A stretch of DNA of 64,000 nt, taken from assembly GCA_028023455.1 (NCBI GenBank), contig JAQFVV010012497.1, forward strand, positions 3,782,001 to 3,846,000, read 5' to 3'. The DNA is from Epiperipatus broadwayi (lineage: Eukaryota > Onychophora > Udeonychophora > Euonychophora > Peripatidae). Under the pieces are notes generated by a model. The model saw nothing but the letters and a program-made list of their open reading frames with translations, had not been told where the DNA came from and did no database searches. Positions 1-12,492 of the stretch are shown here, one piece after another. A program made the translations under genes and the position numbers. Numbering within the stretch: position 1 is the first letter of the stretch; the number at the start of each line of letters is the position of its first letter.

Positions 1-279
1 CAAAAACCCAAGCATTTTAAAAATTTTTGTCTACCAAAAATATCAGACAAACACAAAGCACAAGGAAATTTAAAAGGCGCCATCTAAAATATAACTAACA
101 AAAAAAAGTAGATACAGGATAATAAATAAATCCCATCTAAGTACACAATTAAATCCCTTAGACTAAAAATAATAAAGTGAATAAATGCATTATAGTAAAA
201 TAATTTAATTATAAAACAAACAATGGCAATATCTGTTACTTAACAAAAAAAAAAAAATTAATAAAATTGGGAAAAACAA

Positions 280-575
280 ATCTAAGGAAATACAAAAATT
301 ATATATTAATTAAATTATATAAATATATATTAAATTGTATTATATATATAAAAAACAAACAATATCCAAGACAAGATTATTAAATATATCACAATTATAT
401 ATTAGGTAAATTATATAAATATATATTCAATTGTACTATATATATAAAAAACAAACAATATCCAAGACAAGATTATTAAACATCACAATAATATATTAGG
501 TAAATTATATAAACATATTCAATTGTACTATATATATATATAAAAACAAACAATGTCCAAAATAAAATTATTAAA
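280..575. repeat. Three-copy tandem repeat, ~96 bp unit
   Basis: Three head-to-tail copies of an AT-rich unit each contain the landmark ACAAACAATATCCAAGAC or a close variant. The landmarks are spaced 96 and 95 bp apart (around 360, 456 and 551). Copies 1 and 2 are nearly identical across the unit; copy 3 has several substitutions and small indels. No coding potential is visible. Confidence 0.85.
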
Positions 576-2125
<1,550 letters not shown>

Positions 2126-2480
2126 GAAATTGGAATCAGAAATGCCATGCCTGTATTTTAAAAAATGAAAATGTGCTTGTAGGAACATAAATTCCGTTGT
2201 CACATTTAATATAGATCAATGGAAGAAGAGGCTCATGACAATTGTGAACTACACTAATTGTACCATGGTTGATATTCATTTAATGATTATTAACCAAAGA
2301 TTTTACAATGTACCTGTTTTAAATCCAGTCTCAATGATGACTATTGATGATAATTTGCTGCTAATGCTTGTTCCATTTATAGTTTTGTGTTTTTTATCAT
2401 TACAGTCCTTTCTACTCTCCTTTATACTTTGTTTTGTTATATATTATACACTGACCTGTGTATATATTATATATGAATTA

Positions 2481-2622
2481 TTAAAAATCAATCAACACTT
2501 AGACAATTCCAATATCAATAACAATCAACAATTTCAATCTGTTGTCAAGGCACACTTGACAATAGGTTGAAATTGTTGATTGTTATTGATATTGGGATTG
2601 TCTAAGGATTGACCATTTTTTA
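2481..2622. repeat. Imperfect palindrome, ~68 bp arms
   Basis: The left arm (2481-2549) and right arm (2555-2622) are near-perfect inverted copies separated by about 5 bp. The shared core contains CAATATCAATAACAATCAAC. A few mismatches lie toward the outer ends. Transcription in either direction would give a hairpin. It overlaps the 3' end of a 111-codon open frame at 2235-2570, which I do not regard as a gene. Confidence 0.9.
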
Positions 2623-3350
2623 ATGACTACTTATAAATTTATTTATAAATTCATTTAGCCTTGAGCATTATTACACTTATTTTTTAATACATGAATTGTA
2701 AACTTAAAAAAAAAACTATAAAAACTAACATTTGTTTTAAGAACTCTAACTACAAACATAAAAGAGTTATCATGGAAAGAAATAATACTTATATTTTGAA
2801 TGTTTTTAAGGTTAAACATCTTGATGAGGTTTTATTGATTTAACCTTCATTCAGATAAAAAATGTTACTGAATTATATATGTTCCATCATCTAAATTCTA
2901 TTCACTTTTACTTGTAGTTTCAGATATAATTATATTTAGATTTTAATTAAGACTAAGATGTAATATAATATTTTAATAAAAATTTTAATTCAACAGTCCA
3001 TTTGTTAATGTAATAGTAAGAATCTACTCATATTACTAAAAAAAGAATAATTCATGTAACTGGTTTATAGAAAGTAACCATAAACACAAATTTATTAGTT
3101 CTTATTTGGCACCACTTCTTTATTTCATCAGAAGATAAATATATTTTTCTACAAGATATTTTGCTGTAACTTTTGAGAGGTTTGGTTTGGAATACATTCC
3201 TTGGCTTCTTTGCTTCATTTTTTCTTTAATTGTTCTTCAGTTTGTATTTTTAAAAATTAAATGTTTTGTTGTTGTTATAATATTTTTTTAATGAAAAAAA
3301 AAATTATTTATTTTTATTAAATCTTCATGATTTAGAAATTTTTTATTAAA
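2623..3350. other. AT-rich non-coding DNA
   Basis: Nothing recognisable was found: no extended open frame, repeat structure or RNA-like feature. Confidence 0.5.
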
Positions 3351-3640
3351 ATTATATGTTCAAATAATGAAAATAATCTTAAAAATAAACTAATTTTACA
3401 AATAAAAAAAGAGTAATAAATAGTAATGAATTATCAAAAACAATAAATTTAATTTCAGTTTTTAGTTTTAAAAAGTATATGTAACAATAAAATATCAAAT
3501 CTTCAATATGTTTTATATTTAAATTATATATGCAAATAATAAAATTAATCTTGAAAATAAAAATTAATAAAATTTCCAATTAAAAAAATTAATAAGAAAA
3601 AGTAATAAAAAGTATATTCTAACATTCCATAAATTTTTAG
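3351..3640. repeat. Diverged direct duplication, ~175 bp
   Basis: The sequence from about 3351 (AAATTATATGTTCAAATAAT) reappears diverged from about 3523 (AAATTATATATGCAAATAAT). In both copies it is followed by similar 'aatcttgaaaataaa' and 'agtaataaa' segments. This looks like an old tandem duplication of AT-rich DNA. Confidence 0.55.
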
Positions 3641-3685
3641 CGGACTAATTTTCTTTTTAATTAAAAAATATATTCAAACCAAAGC

Positions 3686-3810
3686 TATATGTAAATGCCA
3701 AATGCTTATTAAGGAATTAACATCTAATATATTTTAAAAAGTAAACAAATAAAAACAAATCTACACGTAAATGCCAAATACTTATTAAGAAATTAATATT
3801 TTTTTAAAAA
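3686..3810. repeat. Diverged direct duplication, ~78 bp
   Basis: The motif GTAAATGCCAAATGCTTATT at about 3690 recurs with one change at about 3768. Both copies are followed by 'aag(g/a)aattaa' and an A-rich 'gcaaacaaa'-like segment. Confidence 0.7.
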
Positions 3811-4703
3811 AAGCAAACAAAAAAATACACCAATTTTTATTTTTTTATCAACAAGCAAGTTTATTTCCCCTAAGAGCATTTTAAATTTCCCTTTCTTTAT
3901 TTAGTGATTGCTCCTGACATCTAGGGACAATAATTACCATTAAAATCTTAATTTGTTAACACATCAGTTTTGAAATTTGCTAAAAGATTGCATTTTGAAG
4001 CAATAACAGAAAGGTAATTAATTCTGTTGTGTAAATTTATTTTCATATATTGAAACTAATCAAAATAATTAAATAAATAATTTAATTTTTTTAAAAAGTT
4101 ATAAACATTGCTACTATCTAATGTTCTATCACATTTACTAGGTTGATATTATATATATATAACAGTAATGGTATAATGGCCTCTAAAAGTTCTAGTATAA
4201 TTATAAATATTAAAGTGCTAATGTAAATTATATTGAAGTGATAACAAGAAGTAGCAAACTACAAATTATATTGATTGTATTTACTTATTCACAGTACTAT
4301 GGTGTCTGTTTAACTACCTGCCTTTGGGCAGGAAAATCAATCTACCTATATCATTGTATTAACTTAAAACTAAAAAAAAGAATACTTTTGAGTTTAACAC
4401 TCAATATTGCATAGAGTAACTCTAAATATCTTCAATGTTAATATAATTAAATGATACTATCTATCATAGCACATAGTTCAAAGACCTATAGCTATTTCAA
4501 ATAATATTAAACAATGCAAAAACATTTCTCAGACTTTTTATACTTTTTTTTAAATGCTAGTTTTATTGCTGACAGTTGAGCCACTATGTAAACAATGTCT
4601 CTTTGATATCTAGTGCTGGCTTACTCGCTCTGATCTGTGTAGTAATATGGCTTCATAATATGTACTGCCAAACATATAATTGCTAAATATAATAAAGATT
4701 TTG
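3811..4703. other. AT-rich non-coding DNA
   Basis: Nothing assignable was seen; there are small AT dinucleotide tracts near 4150. Confidence 0.5.
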
Positions 4704-5095
4704 ATTGTAAATTATCATGAAATAGGAAAAATTGAATGCTTTATTGTTCAGGAAACCCCAGAAGTGATTGTTAGGCTGTGATTCATCGATCTTGAGGTTC
4801 CAGAGTCTATTACTGTATCTTTGCACCAAATCATGAAGAGTAAAAAATAAATGGTTTATTGCTTGAAAGTTTATAAGAAGTTTGATCACAGTGGAAGCAA
4901 CAATCCATGAACCTGAACCTACAGTCCAAACTACTCAACTACATTAATCAATGCAGAGTCAAAGAAATGACCATTGCTCTAAAGTTGTTCATAAAGAATT
5001 TCAGCAATGGAAGTGACAGGACTGGACCACAATCCATAAAATTTTGAGCACCAGAATCTGCCATTCTGTTATTGCACTAATCTACACAGTTATCA
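4704..5095 (-). mobile_element. SINE-B cluster (about two and a half copies)
   Basis: SINE-B is a tRNA-related repeat of about 125 bp found throughout this window. Its 5' part resembles a pol III A box (TAGTGCAGTGGTAGA-like) followed about 40 nt later by a weak B box (GGATTGCAGCC-like). Its body contains 'GCTTGGACTTCTTATGAACTCC', and it ends 'AGCAATAAACCATTTGATTATT'. Here copies lie on the minus strand at 4704-4846 and 4960-5095, with a 3'-half fragment at 4847-4915. The small minus-strand frame at 4683-4889 is incidental. Confidence 0.7.
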
Positions 5096-5870
5096 ATAGA
5101 TAATAGTAAACAAATAAAATCAAGTGATGTAGTTTAATAAGCAGATTTTTTTACCAGACTAAATGTGGCTATAATTAATATCAAACTGAGGTCACTAAAA
5201 TATGTAGCTGGGCTACAAGCAGATAGCTTTGCTTTAAAATCTTAATGTTTTTTTTTCCAAACTTGATTATTGTCTTGAATAATATAAAAGGCGAAGATGG
5301 CTGAAGTGTGGGTACAATACTGCTCCTCATCAAAAATGTCAATATCTAGAAACTATTTGAGATTTATTTATAATACTATCAGTTACGGTCCATTTATTGT
5401 TTAATATTACAATAAATAGCTTTGGGATAAATTAAATTGTGTGAATTGTTGATGTTAATAGTAAGTTTAGTGATAGCATCTAATCCCTCCACCGTTATTT
5501 CTATTAGTGCACTGCTTTCTCACTTAGTGATTAGCCTAATCCTAGGATTGGTAGAATTTTATAGTATTAAAAAATAAATTAATATGGAAAATAAAATATA
5601 AAGTTACATATTTAAATATGCATAAACATGAAAACAGACTCACATGACTTTATCATGTGATTCTAGCTCACACATTGCTGTTCTAAAAGCATATTCTTTT
5701 ACCTTCACCGTAGCTATATTATCTAATGTAAGCTTTAGCAACTGATAGATGTCAGATGATAGTATTGAATAAATATCTATATATGTATAATAATTAGATA
5801 TATGGTTTATTGCAGGAAGGTCATATGATATTTAATCACCCACTTGTGCAGAACAACCAAAATGAGTCTT
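5096..5870. other. AT-rich non-coding DNA
   Basis: No gene or defined repeat was recognised. Confidence 0.5.
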
Positions 5871-5884
5871 TATATATATATATA

Positions 5885-6425
5885 TTGTTAAGCTGAATAA
5901 TGGTGGATCTGAGATGAGAGGAATAATGATAAAAAAAATGTGAAATTTTTGTTTTATCCCTTCAGAAGATTTGAAAAGTGAATAGAAACAGGTTTTAACT
6001 TTTGTGGCAGTGAATATTAAATTGTCAACATGGGTATAGAGTTCCTGATTTTTGATACTTCTAATTCACCTGAAGACTAAACATTGTTTATAAAAGTCAC
6101 CCACAGAGAGAGAGAGAGAATTGGGTAAGTTTTTATAGCAGAACTGTTAGAATATCGGCAGAGTTAAGATGAGAGAAATAGTGATAAAAACCCAAAATTT
6201 GAAAATATATATCTATCAGCCCCTACATGAGAATGACTCGATGAAAAATATCAAACGGTTGACATAGATATAAAGTTTTGGGTATTTGATGTCTTTAGCA
6301 TATCTATCAAACAAAGGTTGTTCGCGAAATAGATGCATAGTAAGAGAGAATGATCTAGGTTTCGACCCCAGTAAATGCTTGCAATATAGTAGAATTGAAA
6401 TAAGAGAGATACTGATAAAAACGTG
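5885..6425 (+). mobile_element. SINE-C cluster, three copies
   Basis: SINE-C is a tRNA-related repeat ending in a conserved tail close to 'GAGTTGAGATGAGAGA' followed by 'ATACTGATAAAAAC'. Tails occur at about 5905-5935, 6160-6190 and 6392-6422. The last copy is the best preserved. At 6350-6368 it carries GGTTTCGACCCC, a good pol III B box, preceded by 'agagagaatgatcta'. The three copies are in the same orientation and roughly regularly spaced. Related copies lie at 20.13-20.56, 24.8-25.0 and 55.2 kb. Confidence 0.6.
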
Positions 6426-7383
6426 AATGTATATACAGAACGAGTATTTATTTATTTTTTTATCGTTTTAGTTCTTAATTAATACTCAACAATAATTATA
6501 TTATGAACAGGTGCTAGATTTTTATTTTTTTCCGTAGAATTTTTTTTTAACCTTCTGTAAAAAAATTAATTACATTTTTGTTTTCTATCTGGTAACTAAA
6601 TTTTAATGACTTCGTTTTTTAATCATACAGCCGACATTATTTTGTTACTTTGTAAAACTGAAAACGTGCGAATAGATTTTTTCTTAGCTTTCTTAATAAA
6701 GAATTCAATTTTGTCTTTGATTAAGTGAAAAACTAAAGAAATATTTATATAAAGTGAAGTACTTACAATGTAAAAGTTTTTCCTTTGGTAATAATATATA
6801 TATAATGCGATAAAGATTATCTGGAGGGGGAGGGGGGGCTTAATGATTATAAAAATTATATTAAGCGCAGTCCAAACTTTATGGTATGAATGATAAAATA
6901 GTTTTCAAATTGTTCTCCCGAAGAAAAAATGCCTTTCCAATAGTCCCTCATAGAGAAGCAGTGAAAAAGGTATTCTTTACTAGATGGACCAATTATGGAG
7001 TAGTGAATACTTGAATGATTTATCCCCTAGAGGAGAACATTTAGGTTGTCATTAACTGACAAACATTAATTAATAGATTGCGTTGGCTATGATCCCATTT
7101 CTTTAATAAAAAATTATATGCTTAATTAGATATTAGAAAAAAAATCAAGTTTTATTAAATCTGGGTTTGAACCAGTGTTATAGATATACAGATGGATAAT
7201 CTACAATTGCAACATGAACAAAATTATTCAAATTTTCTAATGAAATTTAGAAACTTTTAAAGTATTACAATTCTTAAAGTATTAAATTTTTGAATACCAG
7301 ATATGAATTTGCGTTGCACTAATATATGTAATATACTAAACAAGGGGTGAGTTATTTTTTATTATTAATATAATTGGTTTATT
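6426..7383. other. AT-rich DNA with one possible SINE-D remnant
   Basis: Mostly featureless. A G-rich tract (GGAGGGGGAGGGGGGGC) lies at about 6822-6838. Around 7163-7215 the reverse strand reads like the middle of a tRNA-related repeat, with a GGTTCAAACCC B-box-like string. That repeat is too short to define. Confidence 0.4.
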
Positions 7384-7500
7384 TCTCAGGAATTCACTAG
7401 AATTTCAGATACTGGAAGTAACACAGCTGGGTCATGATTCATGCACCATGAGTTCCAGAGTCTGCATTCAACCACTACACCAAATCATACAGGGAATTTG
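7384..7500 (-). mobile_element. SINE-B copy
   Basis: A minus-strand copy of SINE-B. The reverse complement carries the A-box-like region, then 'CAGACTCTGGAACTCATGG', then 'ATCATGACCCAGCTGTG', and ends in the family's 'GAATTCCTGAG' region. It is diverged but collinear with the other copies. Confidence 0.65.
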
Positions 7501-7554
7501 TATTATCATTAGATGATATCAGTACAATATATATTCTTAAAGGTCATATGAATA

Positions 7555-7729
7555 GATTTGTGTAATATGATTTATTGATTTTTTAGGCTTCTTGCAAAAG
7601 CATAAACAAGAACTCACTAAATATAGGGATTGAGTGACCTGTGATTTGTGTAATATGATTTATTGATTTTTTAGGCTTCTTGCAAAAGCATAAACAAGAA
7701 CTCACTAAATATAGGGATTGAGTGACCTG
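7555..7729. repeat. Perfect 88 bp tandem duplication
   Basis: The 88 bp block beginning GATTTGTGTAATATGATTTA occurs twice in direct succession (7555-7642 and 7643-7729), with no difference except at the last base. The identity indicates a recent duplication. Confidence 0.97.
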
Positions 7730-7864
7730 AAAACTTTCATCAAGTAATCTTTCATTGCATGACAGATATATTCTAGTTGGTTAGAGTGTCATTAAATTCA
7801 ATATAAATTAAATCAATAACAAACAAACACAGTCTTCTATTTTAAAAATAGCCTATTAATTTCA

Positions 7865-8586
7865 ATATATATATACAAAACAAACCCCATGCAAACTTCT
7901 TTATAAATCTTGATTTATTACATGACTATACGACTATATTCTTTTATAGTCTTTATCAAGAAACGACTAAAAAGTAAATTAAAAAACAATTAATATAAAT
8001 ATTCCACAATAATCCAATACCTATAACAAATACAAATAACTATTCTCTTAAACTCTTCTAACAAACAATCTGACATTTCCATTAAATCCCTTTCATAAAT
8101 AATCCTGTATAATTATTGAATTAAATCAACCTTTTTTTTTTTTCAATTAGCAACCTATTCATTATAGGTTTTATTTCATTAATATAAATTTTTTCATATA
8201 TGAAAAAATTATAAAAGAAGAAATTTATATTAATGAAATGAAACCTGCAATGAATAGGTTCATAATTGGAAAAAAAAAAAAAAAAATTAAATAATTATAG
8301 GGGATTATTTTAAGAAAGGAATTTAAGAAACAAATGTAATGGAAATTTAACATTATTTGTTAGGAGAGTTTTAAGATGAGTTATTTGTATTCGTTATATA
8401 TATATATTGGATTATTGTGAAATATTTATATTTGTTATTTCTTAATGTATTTTTTAGTTGTTCCTTGATAAATATTATAAAAGAATATAATCAAAATGTT
8501 GGAATATTTTTTGTACTTTATAATTGTTCATATAATAAATCAAGGTTTATAAAGAAGTTTGCTTGTGGTTTGTTTTGTATATATAT
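7865..8586. mobile_element. Foldback element, ~355 bp arms
   Basis: A full-length palindrome. The left half begins ATATATATACAAAACAAACC and the right half ends with its reverse complement. Collinear similarity continues inward, through 'GCAAACTTCTTTATAAATCTT', 'ACAATAATCCAAT', 'AACTCTCCTAAC'-like and 'ACCTATTCAT' blocks, to a centre near 8191-8220. The arms have diverged by substitutions and small indels. The ends are embedded in TA-rich sequence, so the target duplication cannot be resolved. It could be a MITE-like DNA element or an inverted duplication of a larger repeat. Confidence 0.85.
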
Positions 8587-8659
8587 TCATAAATCTAAAC
8601 ATTATTGATTCAATTCCCACAATAATATTATTACTGTCCAGGTCAGCAACATGTGAAAA

Positions 8660-9570
8660 AAAGAGGAAATCTTGTGTTATATACTAACTAATGTTCAAAT
8701 TTGCATATTTTATATAATGAGCATGCTAATAACTCTCAATAAGCTTTTCCAAATACCCCTATCAGACTGATTTGTAGCTGCTGACTGTCATCAGTGAGGT
8801 GCTAGGATATTCAGTCATAAGATTTAAAAATACCAGGTCAAGACCAGTATTTATTTAATGATTTAATTTTTTTTATTTTTTTATTTAATAGTTAACTATT
8901 AAGTAGAAAATCTTAAATTTTCAGACATTTATATGTCTTCAAATCCAGCTACCTAACTTAAATAACCATATGGGACTGAACTAAGTTTAAATACATCATA
9001 TATTAATAGCTTTAGCAATATAATATCCCAAAGCCTCAAGAGCAAAGCTATAATTGCAAGAAAATCAAATACATCATGTGACTTAATGTTATATAATGAG
9101 CAAGCTAATAGCTCTTAAGAAGCTTTTCCGAATATCCCTATCTTCAGATTGGTTTCTGCTGCTTTCAATTATTGCTTGCAATTATAGTTTTTCTCTTGAG
9201 GCTTTGGTGATGTTATATTGCTAAAGCTATTAATATATGGTGTATCTGAACTTAGTTCAGTCCAATATGGCTATTTAAGTTAGATAGCTAGATTTGAAGA
9301 CATATAAATGTCTGCAAATTTGAGATTTTCTATTTAATTGTCAACTATTAGATGAATGTTGGGCTTGACATGGTATTTTTAAATCTAATGCCTGAACATC
9401 CTAGCACCTCACTGATGACAGTCAGAAACTAGAAACTGTTCTGAGGATAGGAATATTTAGAAATCTTGCTAAGAGCTATTAGCACGCTCATTATACATTT
9501 GTAGTACAAATTTATTAAATCAAGTCACATGATGTATGACTTGATTTTCTTGCAATTATAAATTTGCATA
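8660..9570. mobile_element. Family-P repeat, head-to-head inverted pair
   Basis: Two inverted copies of a ~430 bp family-P unit. Landmarks found in both arms, in opposite orientation, are 'ATAATGAGCATGCTAATA', 'CATCAGTGAGGTGCTAGGAT', 'TTTAAAAATACCA', 'ACATTTATATGTCTTC', 'CATATGGGACTGAACTAAG' and 'GCAAGAAAATCAA...CATGTGAC'. The centre lies near 9100-9180. Family P recurs at least ten times in the window. It shares a core around 'TTTCTGACTGTCATCAGTGAGG', but shows no coding potential and no obvious pol III boxes. Confidence 0.8.
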
Positions 9571-10975
9571 TGTTTGTTCATCTGCATAACAAAGTGGGTT
9601 CTTCCTTCTTTGCAACCTAAAGTTGAGTGTGCTTTTGGTGAAGTTCACATAAACATACCTTTCAAATGAAGGGAAAAATCAATACATCCTAACAATTGAA
9701 AAATTAAATGTATTTTGCAATAAAATTTGAATTTTTCTAAAAGCATTTAATAATTAAAACTAAATGATAGAACACATAATTGCAGATTTAATAGGTATTG
9801 CTTCATGTAAAAAGTTACCAATGAATTTTTAGTATATCTTAAACCATTCTATTTTTTAAATATATTACTGTTGCAAACCAAAGAAAACTAGACCATGAAA
9901 AAAAACAAGGTGATAATTTAATATTTTATATTTCACTATCTAATATGCATGGATTGGTTACATGCAGACTACACAACAGAAACATTGTTTTTCTTAATAT
10001 TTACATCTTTATGTATGCATTTATTATGTTTTTCAATTAAAAAAAAAAATAAAATCAAGCATATATTTAAATATGCATTTACAGTTTCCAGAATGCTGTA
10101 ATGACTGGTTTTTTACGGTTTCATTTTGGTCTTAGGGTAGTATGAGTCAAAGCACTTTTTGAATCCAATATAAAGTATGCATTGCAGCATAATAGTAGTT
10201 AAAAAATATTGGATAATAACTTATAGAGAATGGGTTCTTTTGTGGCAGCAATTTTAAAATTAAACCCACAAAGTGATATAGTATAAAATTATGTCAGCTA
10301 TAGCATATCAAAAATTAGAGATATTCTCAGTAGCTTATACAATATTTTGTGCCAAGTTCTGATTGAATTGTACAGTACTCTATAACAAATTTGTTATTGC
10401 CATTCAACATGTTAAAAAGTAAGATTCTGTTTTCAGCTTTGCATAATTGATTATGAATTTAATAACTTTTAAAGATAATTTCCCATCTGACTGATAAATT
10501 AATTTCACTCTGAATTACCAACAATGTTGACATAGGGATGCTTATTAACATCAGAATTATAAGAATAGATGGATTCATTTGATTCTTGATTCTTTGTTAA
10601 ACATTTAGAGTGTTTTTAATTCATAGTCTGAGGGGGAGGATAATTTATTCCCTTTGTAAAATATATATAAATTAGAAAAAAAATTAATTTTGAATTATGA
10701 AATTCTATTGATAAGTGTTGCATAATTGATTTTTTATTAACATGATCATTTTGAGCTTTTTCATTGACAAAGACCAAAATCAACAGATTTAAATTTAAAA
10801 AATTAAAACATGTATTTAGCATTTTAATACTAGCTATTATGTAACAATATCAAGGAACAAATTTTGTTTCCCATGTCTAATGAGAGAAAAAACTTCTCTA
10901 TATGAATTCAAAGTTGGGAAAAAAAAACATGGAATATTATTGAATCATCTAAAAGTGAAAGTTTTATTTAAAACA
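9571..10975. other. AT-rich non-coding DNA
   Basis: No gene, SINE or palindrome was recognised. The short minus-strand open frame at 10616-10822 has no recognisable features. Confidence 0.5.
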
Positions 10976-11087
10976 TTTTTTTTTTCATATGTCATAGCAT
11001 CGGCCGGGATGCGAACCCACAACTGTCTGCAACCAACTACTTGCTTGCAAGATGGCTGCAATGACCTCTCAGCTAACAATGCTTGAC
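10976..11087 (-). mobile_element. SINE-A copy (tRNA-like with A tail)
   Basis: SINE-A is a very short SINE made almost entirely of a tRNA-like unit plus an A tail. Read on the minus strand, this copy has an acceptor-like 5' half AGCATTG that pairs with CGATGCT near the 3' end. It has an A-box region TTAGCTGAGAGGTCA and a B box GGTTCGCATCCC. It ends in 'ATGACATATG' plus an A-run (T-run at 10976-10985). Similar 'aaacattt' strings flank both sides and may be a short target duplication. The long variable region suggests a Leu/Ser-class tRNA ancestor. It is not a functional tRNA: no proper anticodon stem can be drawn. Confidence 0.8.
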
Positions 11088-12336
11088 TGAAACATTTATT
11101 TTATTTGGCAGTTTGATCCACAATATAAAATTGAGTTATTTTCCTGTATCAGTCAAGGGCTTTTTGTATAGATCATGTGTTGTGAAAAATGATTCTGTAA
11201 CAAATAACATGAATCAATGACATTTCATATATTGTACAAAGTTTGAGCAGACCATAATTTATCAGATAGGAAGATTGACCCATGGATGTCCTTTGGCTGT
11301 GTTATTACTTTATTTATTGTGAAAGATGGGACAACAGTAATGGCATTAAAAGTTTTGGATTTTGTGACTCAGTACAAACAACCTAAGATAGATAAATTCC
11401 TTTTTAAAAAACAATTTTGATCACTGGGAATTTATTTGGAAAACTATTTAACTTTGTTTAAGAAGTATTTGCCAGTCATTCAAAAAATACTGAAGAAGAT
11501 TCTTAAAATTTGAAGATATGGATGGTTGCTGTTATCAAGCAGTTGAATTTATCAGTAGAAAAAGGAGCAACAGATATTTGAAAGTTATTTAGAATTATAT
11601 GCATATAATAAAGTGTACCATTTTCTTTTGCACCTTTTAAACCAAATTTTTAAAAAGAGAGTGATACACTTTATTACATCATATGGAATCGAAGATTTCA
11701 AAAAAATGACATTAATTACAGTGTGTTTTTGTCTTGATTTAAAGTGGCCATCTAGGAGTTTGCTTTATATTGTCAATAATCATAATCACAGCACTGCTCA
11801 GATGATGAACGTATAGTCTCATTCAATTTGAATATTTTTTATATTAATCCTGCAAAAGAGAAATCATTAGGAAGTTCCCTTAAAATGCTCTAAAACTGCT
11901 AGAATCTCCATTGTAACATTCTGGTGATGTCTTTCAGTCCATTACATTAATATAATCTGGATTGTGTGAGAAACAATCCAATAGCACAAAATTTCATGTT
12001 TGGATAAGATATAATCAATTAATAAAATTAAAAGCTGCTTTTAAATCAAATTGTAAAAGATTGTTCAGATTTAGTCATTTTTTATACCTTTTTATAATAT
12101 AATTGTTAAAATAGCAACAGCAGTCTTAAAGCCCATTGATGAATTCATGACATAATACAAGCCTTCAATTTACTGAGAAAAATTGAGCAAAAATTTGTAT
12201 ACTGTTTATCAAAGTTATGTAAGTTTTGCTTTGTCTACCAAAAACTAGATTGGGATTTAAAAATTCAAAAGGCTAGATTACAGAATGGCACTCAACTTTC
12301 TTATAAACTTCCAAGCAATAAACTATTTGATTGCTC
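11088..12336. other. Unassigned AT-rich DNA
   Basis: Nothing recognisable. A short inverted match ('aaagtgtaccattttctttt' region near 11610 and 'agagtgatacactttattac' near 11660) was seen but is weak. Confidence 0.4.
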
Positions 12337-12492
12337 TGCATAGTTTAGAGAAATGATAAAATGGCAGATTCTGGAGCTCAAGATATATGGTTTATGGTCC
12401 AGTTTTATCAGTTCCTGTGCCCAGACTTCCTGTGTACTCCTAAACAATAAACAATTATTTTTAATTGGCTTTTTAAAATTAAAAAAAAAAAA
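12337..12492 (+). mobile_element. SINE-B copy with A-rich tail
   Basis: A plus-strand SINE-B copy. It contains 'AAATGGCAGATTCTGGAGCT', then 'TTTATGGTCCAGTTTTATC', then 'CTCCTAAACAATAAACAATTATTTTTAA'-like 3' sequence. An A-run at 12480-12492 may be its tail. Confidence 0.7.

Noticed and set aside
2235-2570. Plus-strand 111-codon open frame with hydrophobic stretch
   Set aside because: No recognisable domain, AT-driven composition, and its end lies in a palindrome; probably chance.
6822-6838. G-quadruplex-forming site
   Set aside because: Only one compact G-rich run with A interruptions; four separate G-tracts with loops are not clearly present.
10976-11087. Functional tRNA gene
   Set aside because: No pairable anticodon stem, an A-rich tail and copies elsewhere with target duplication; it is a SINE.
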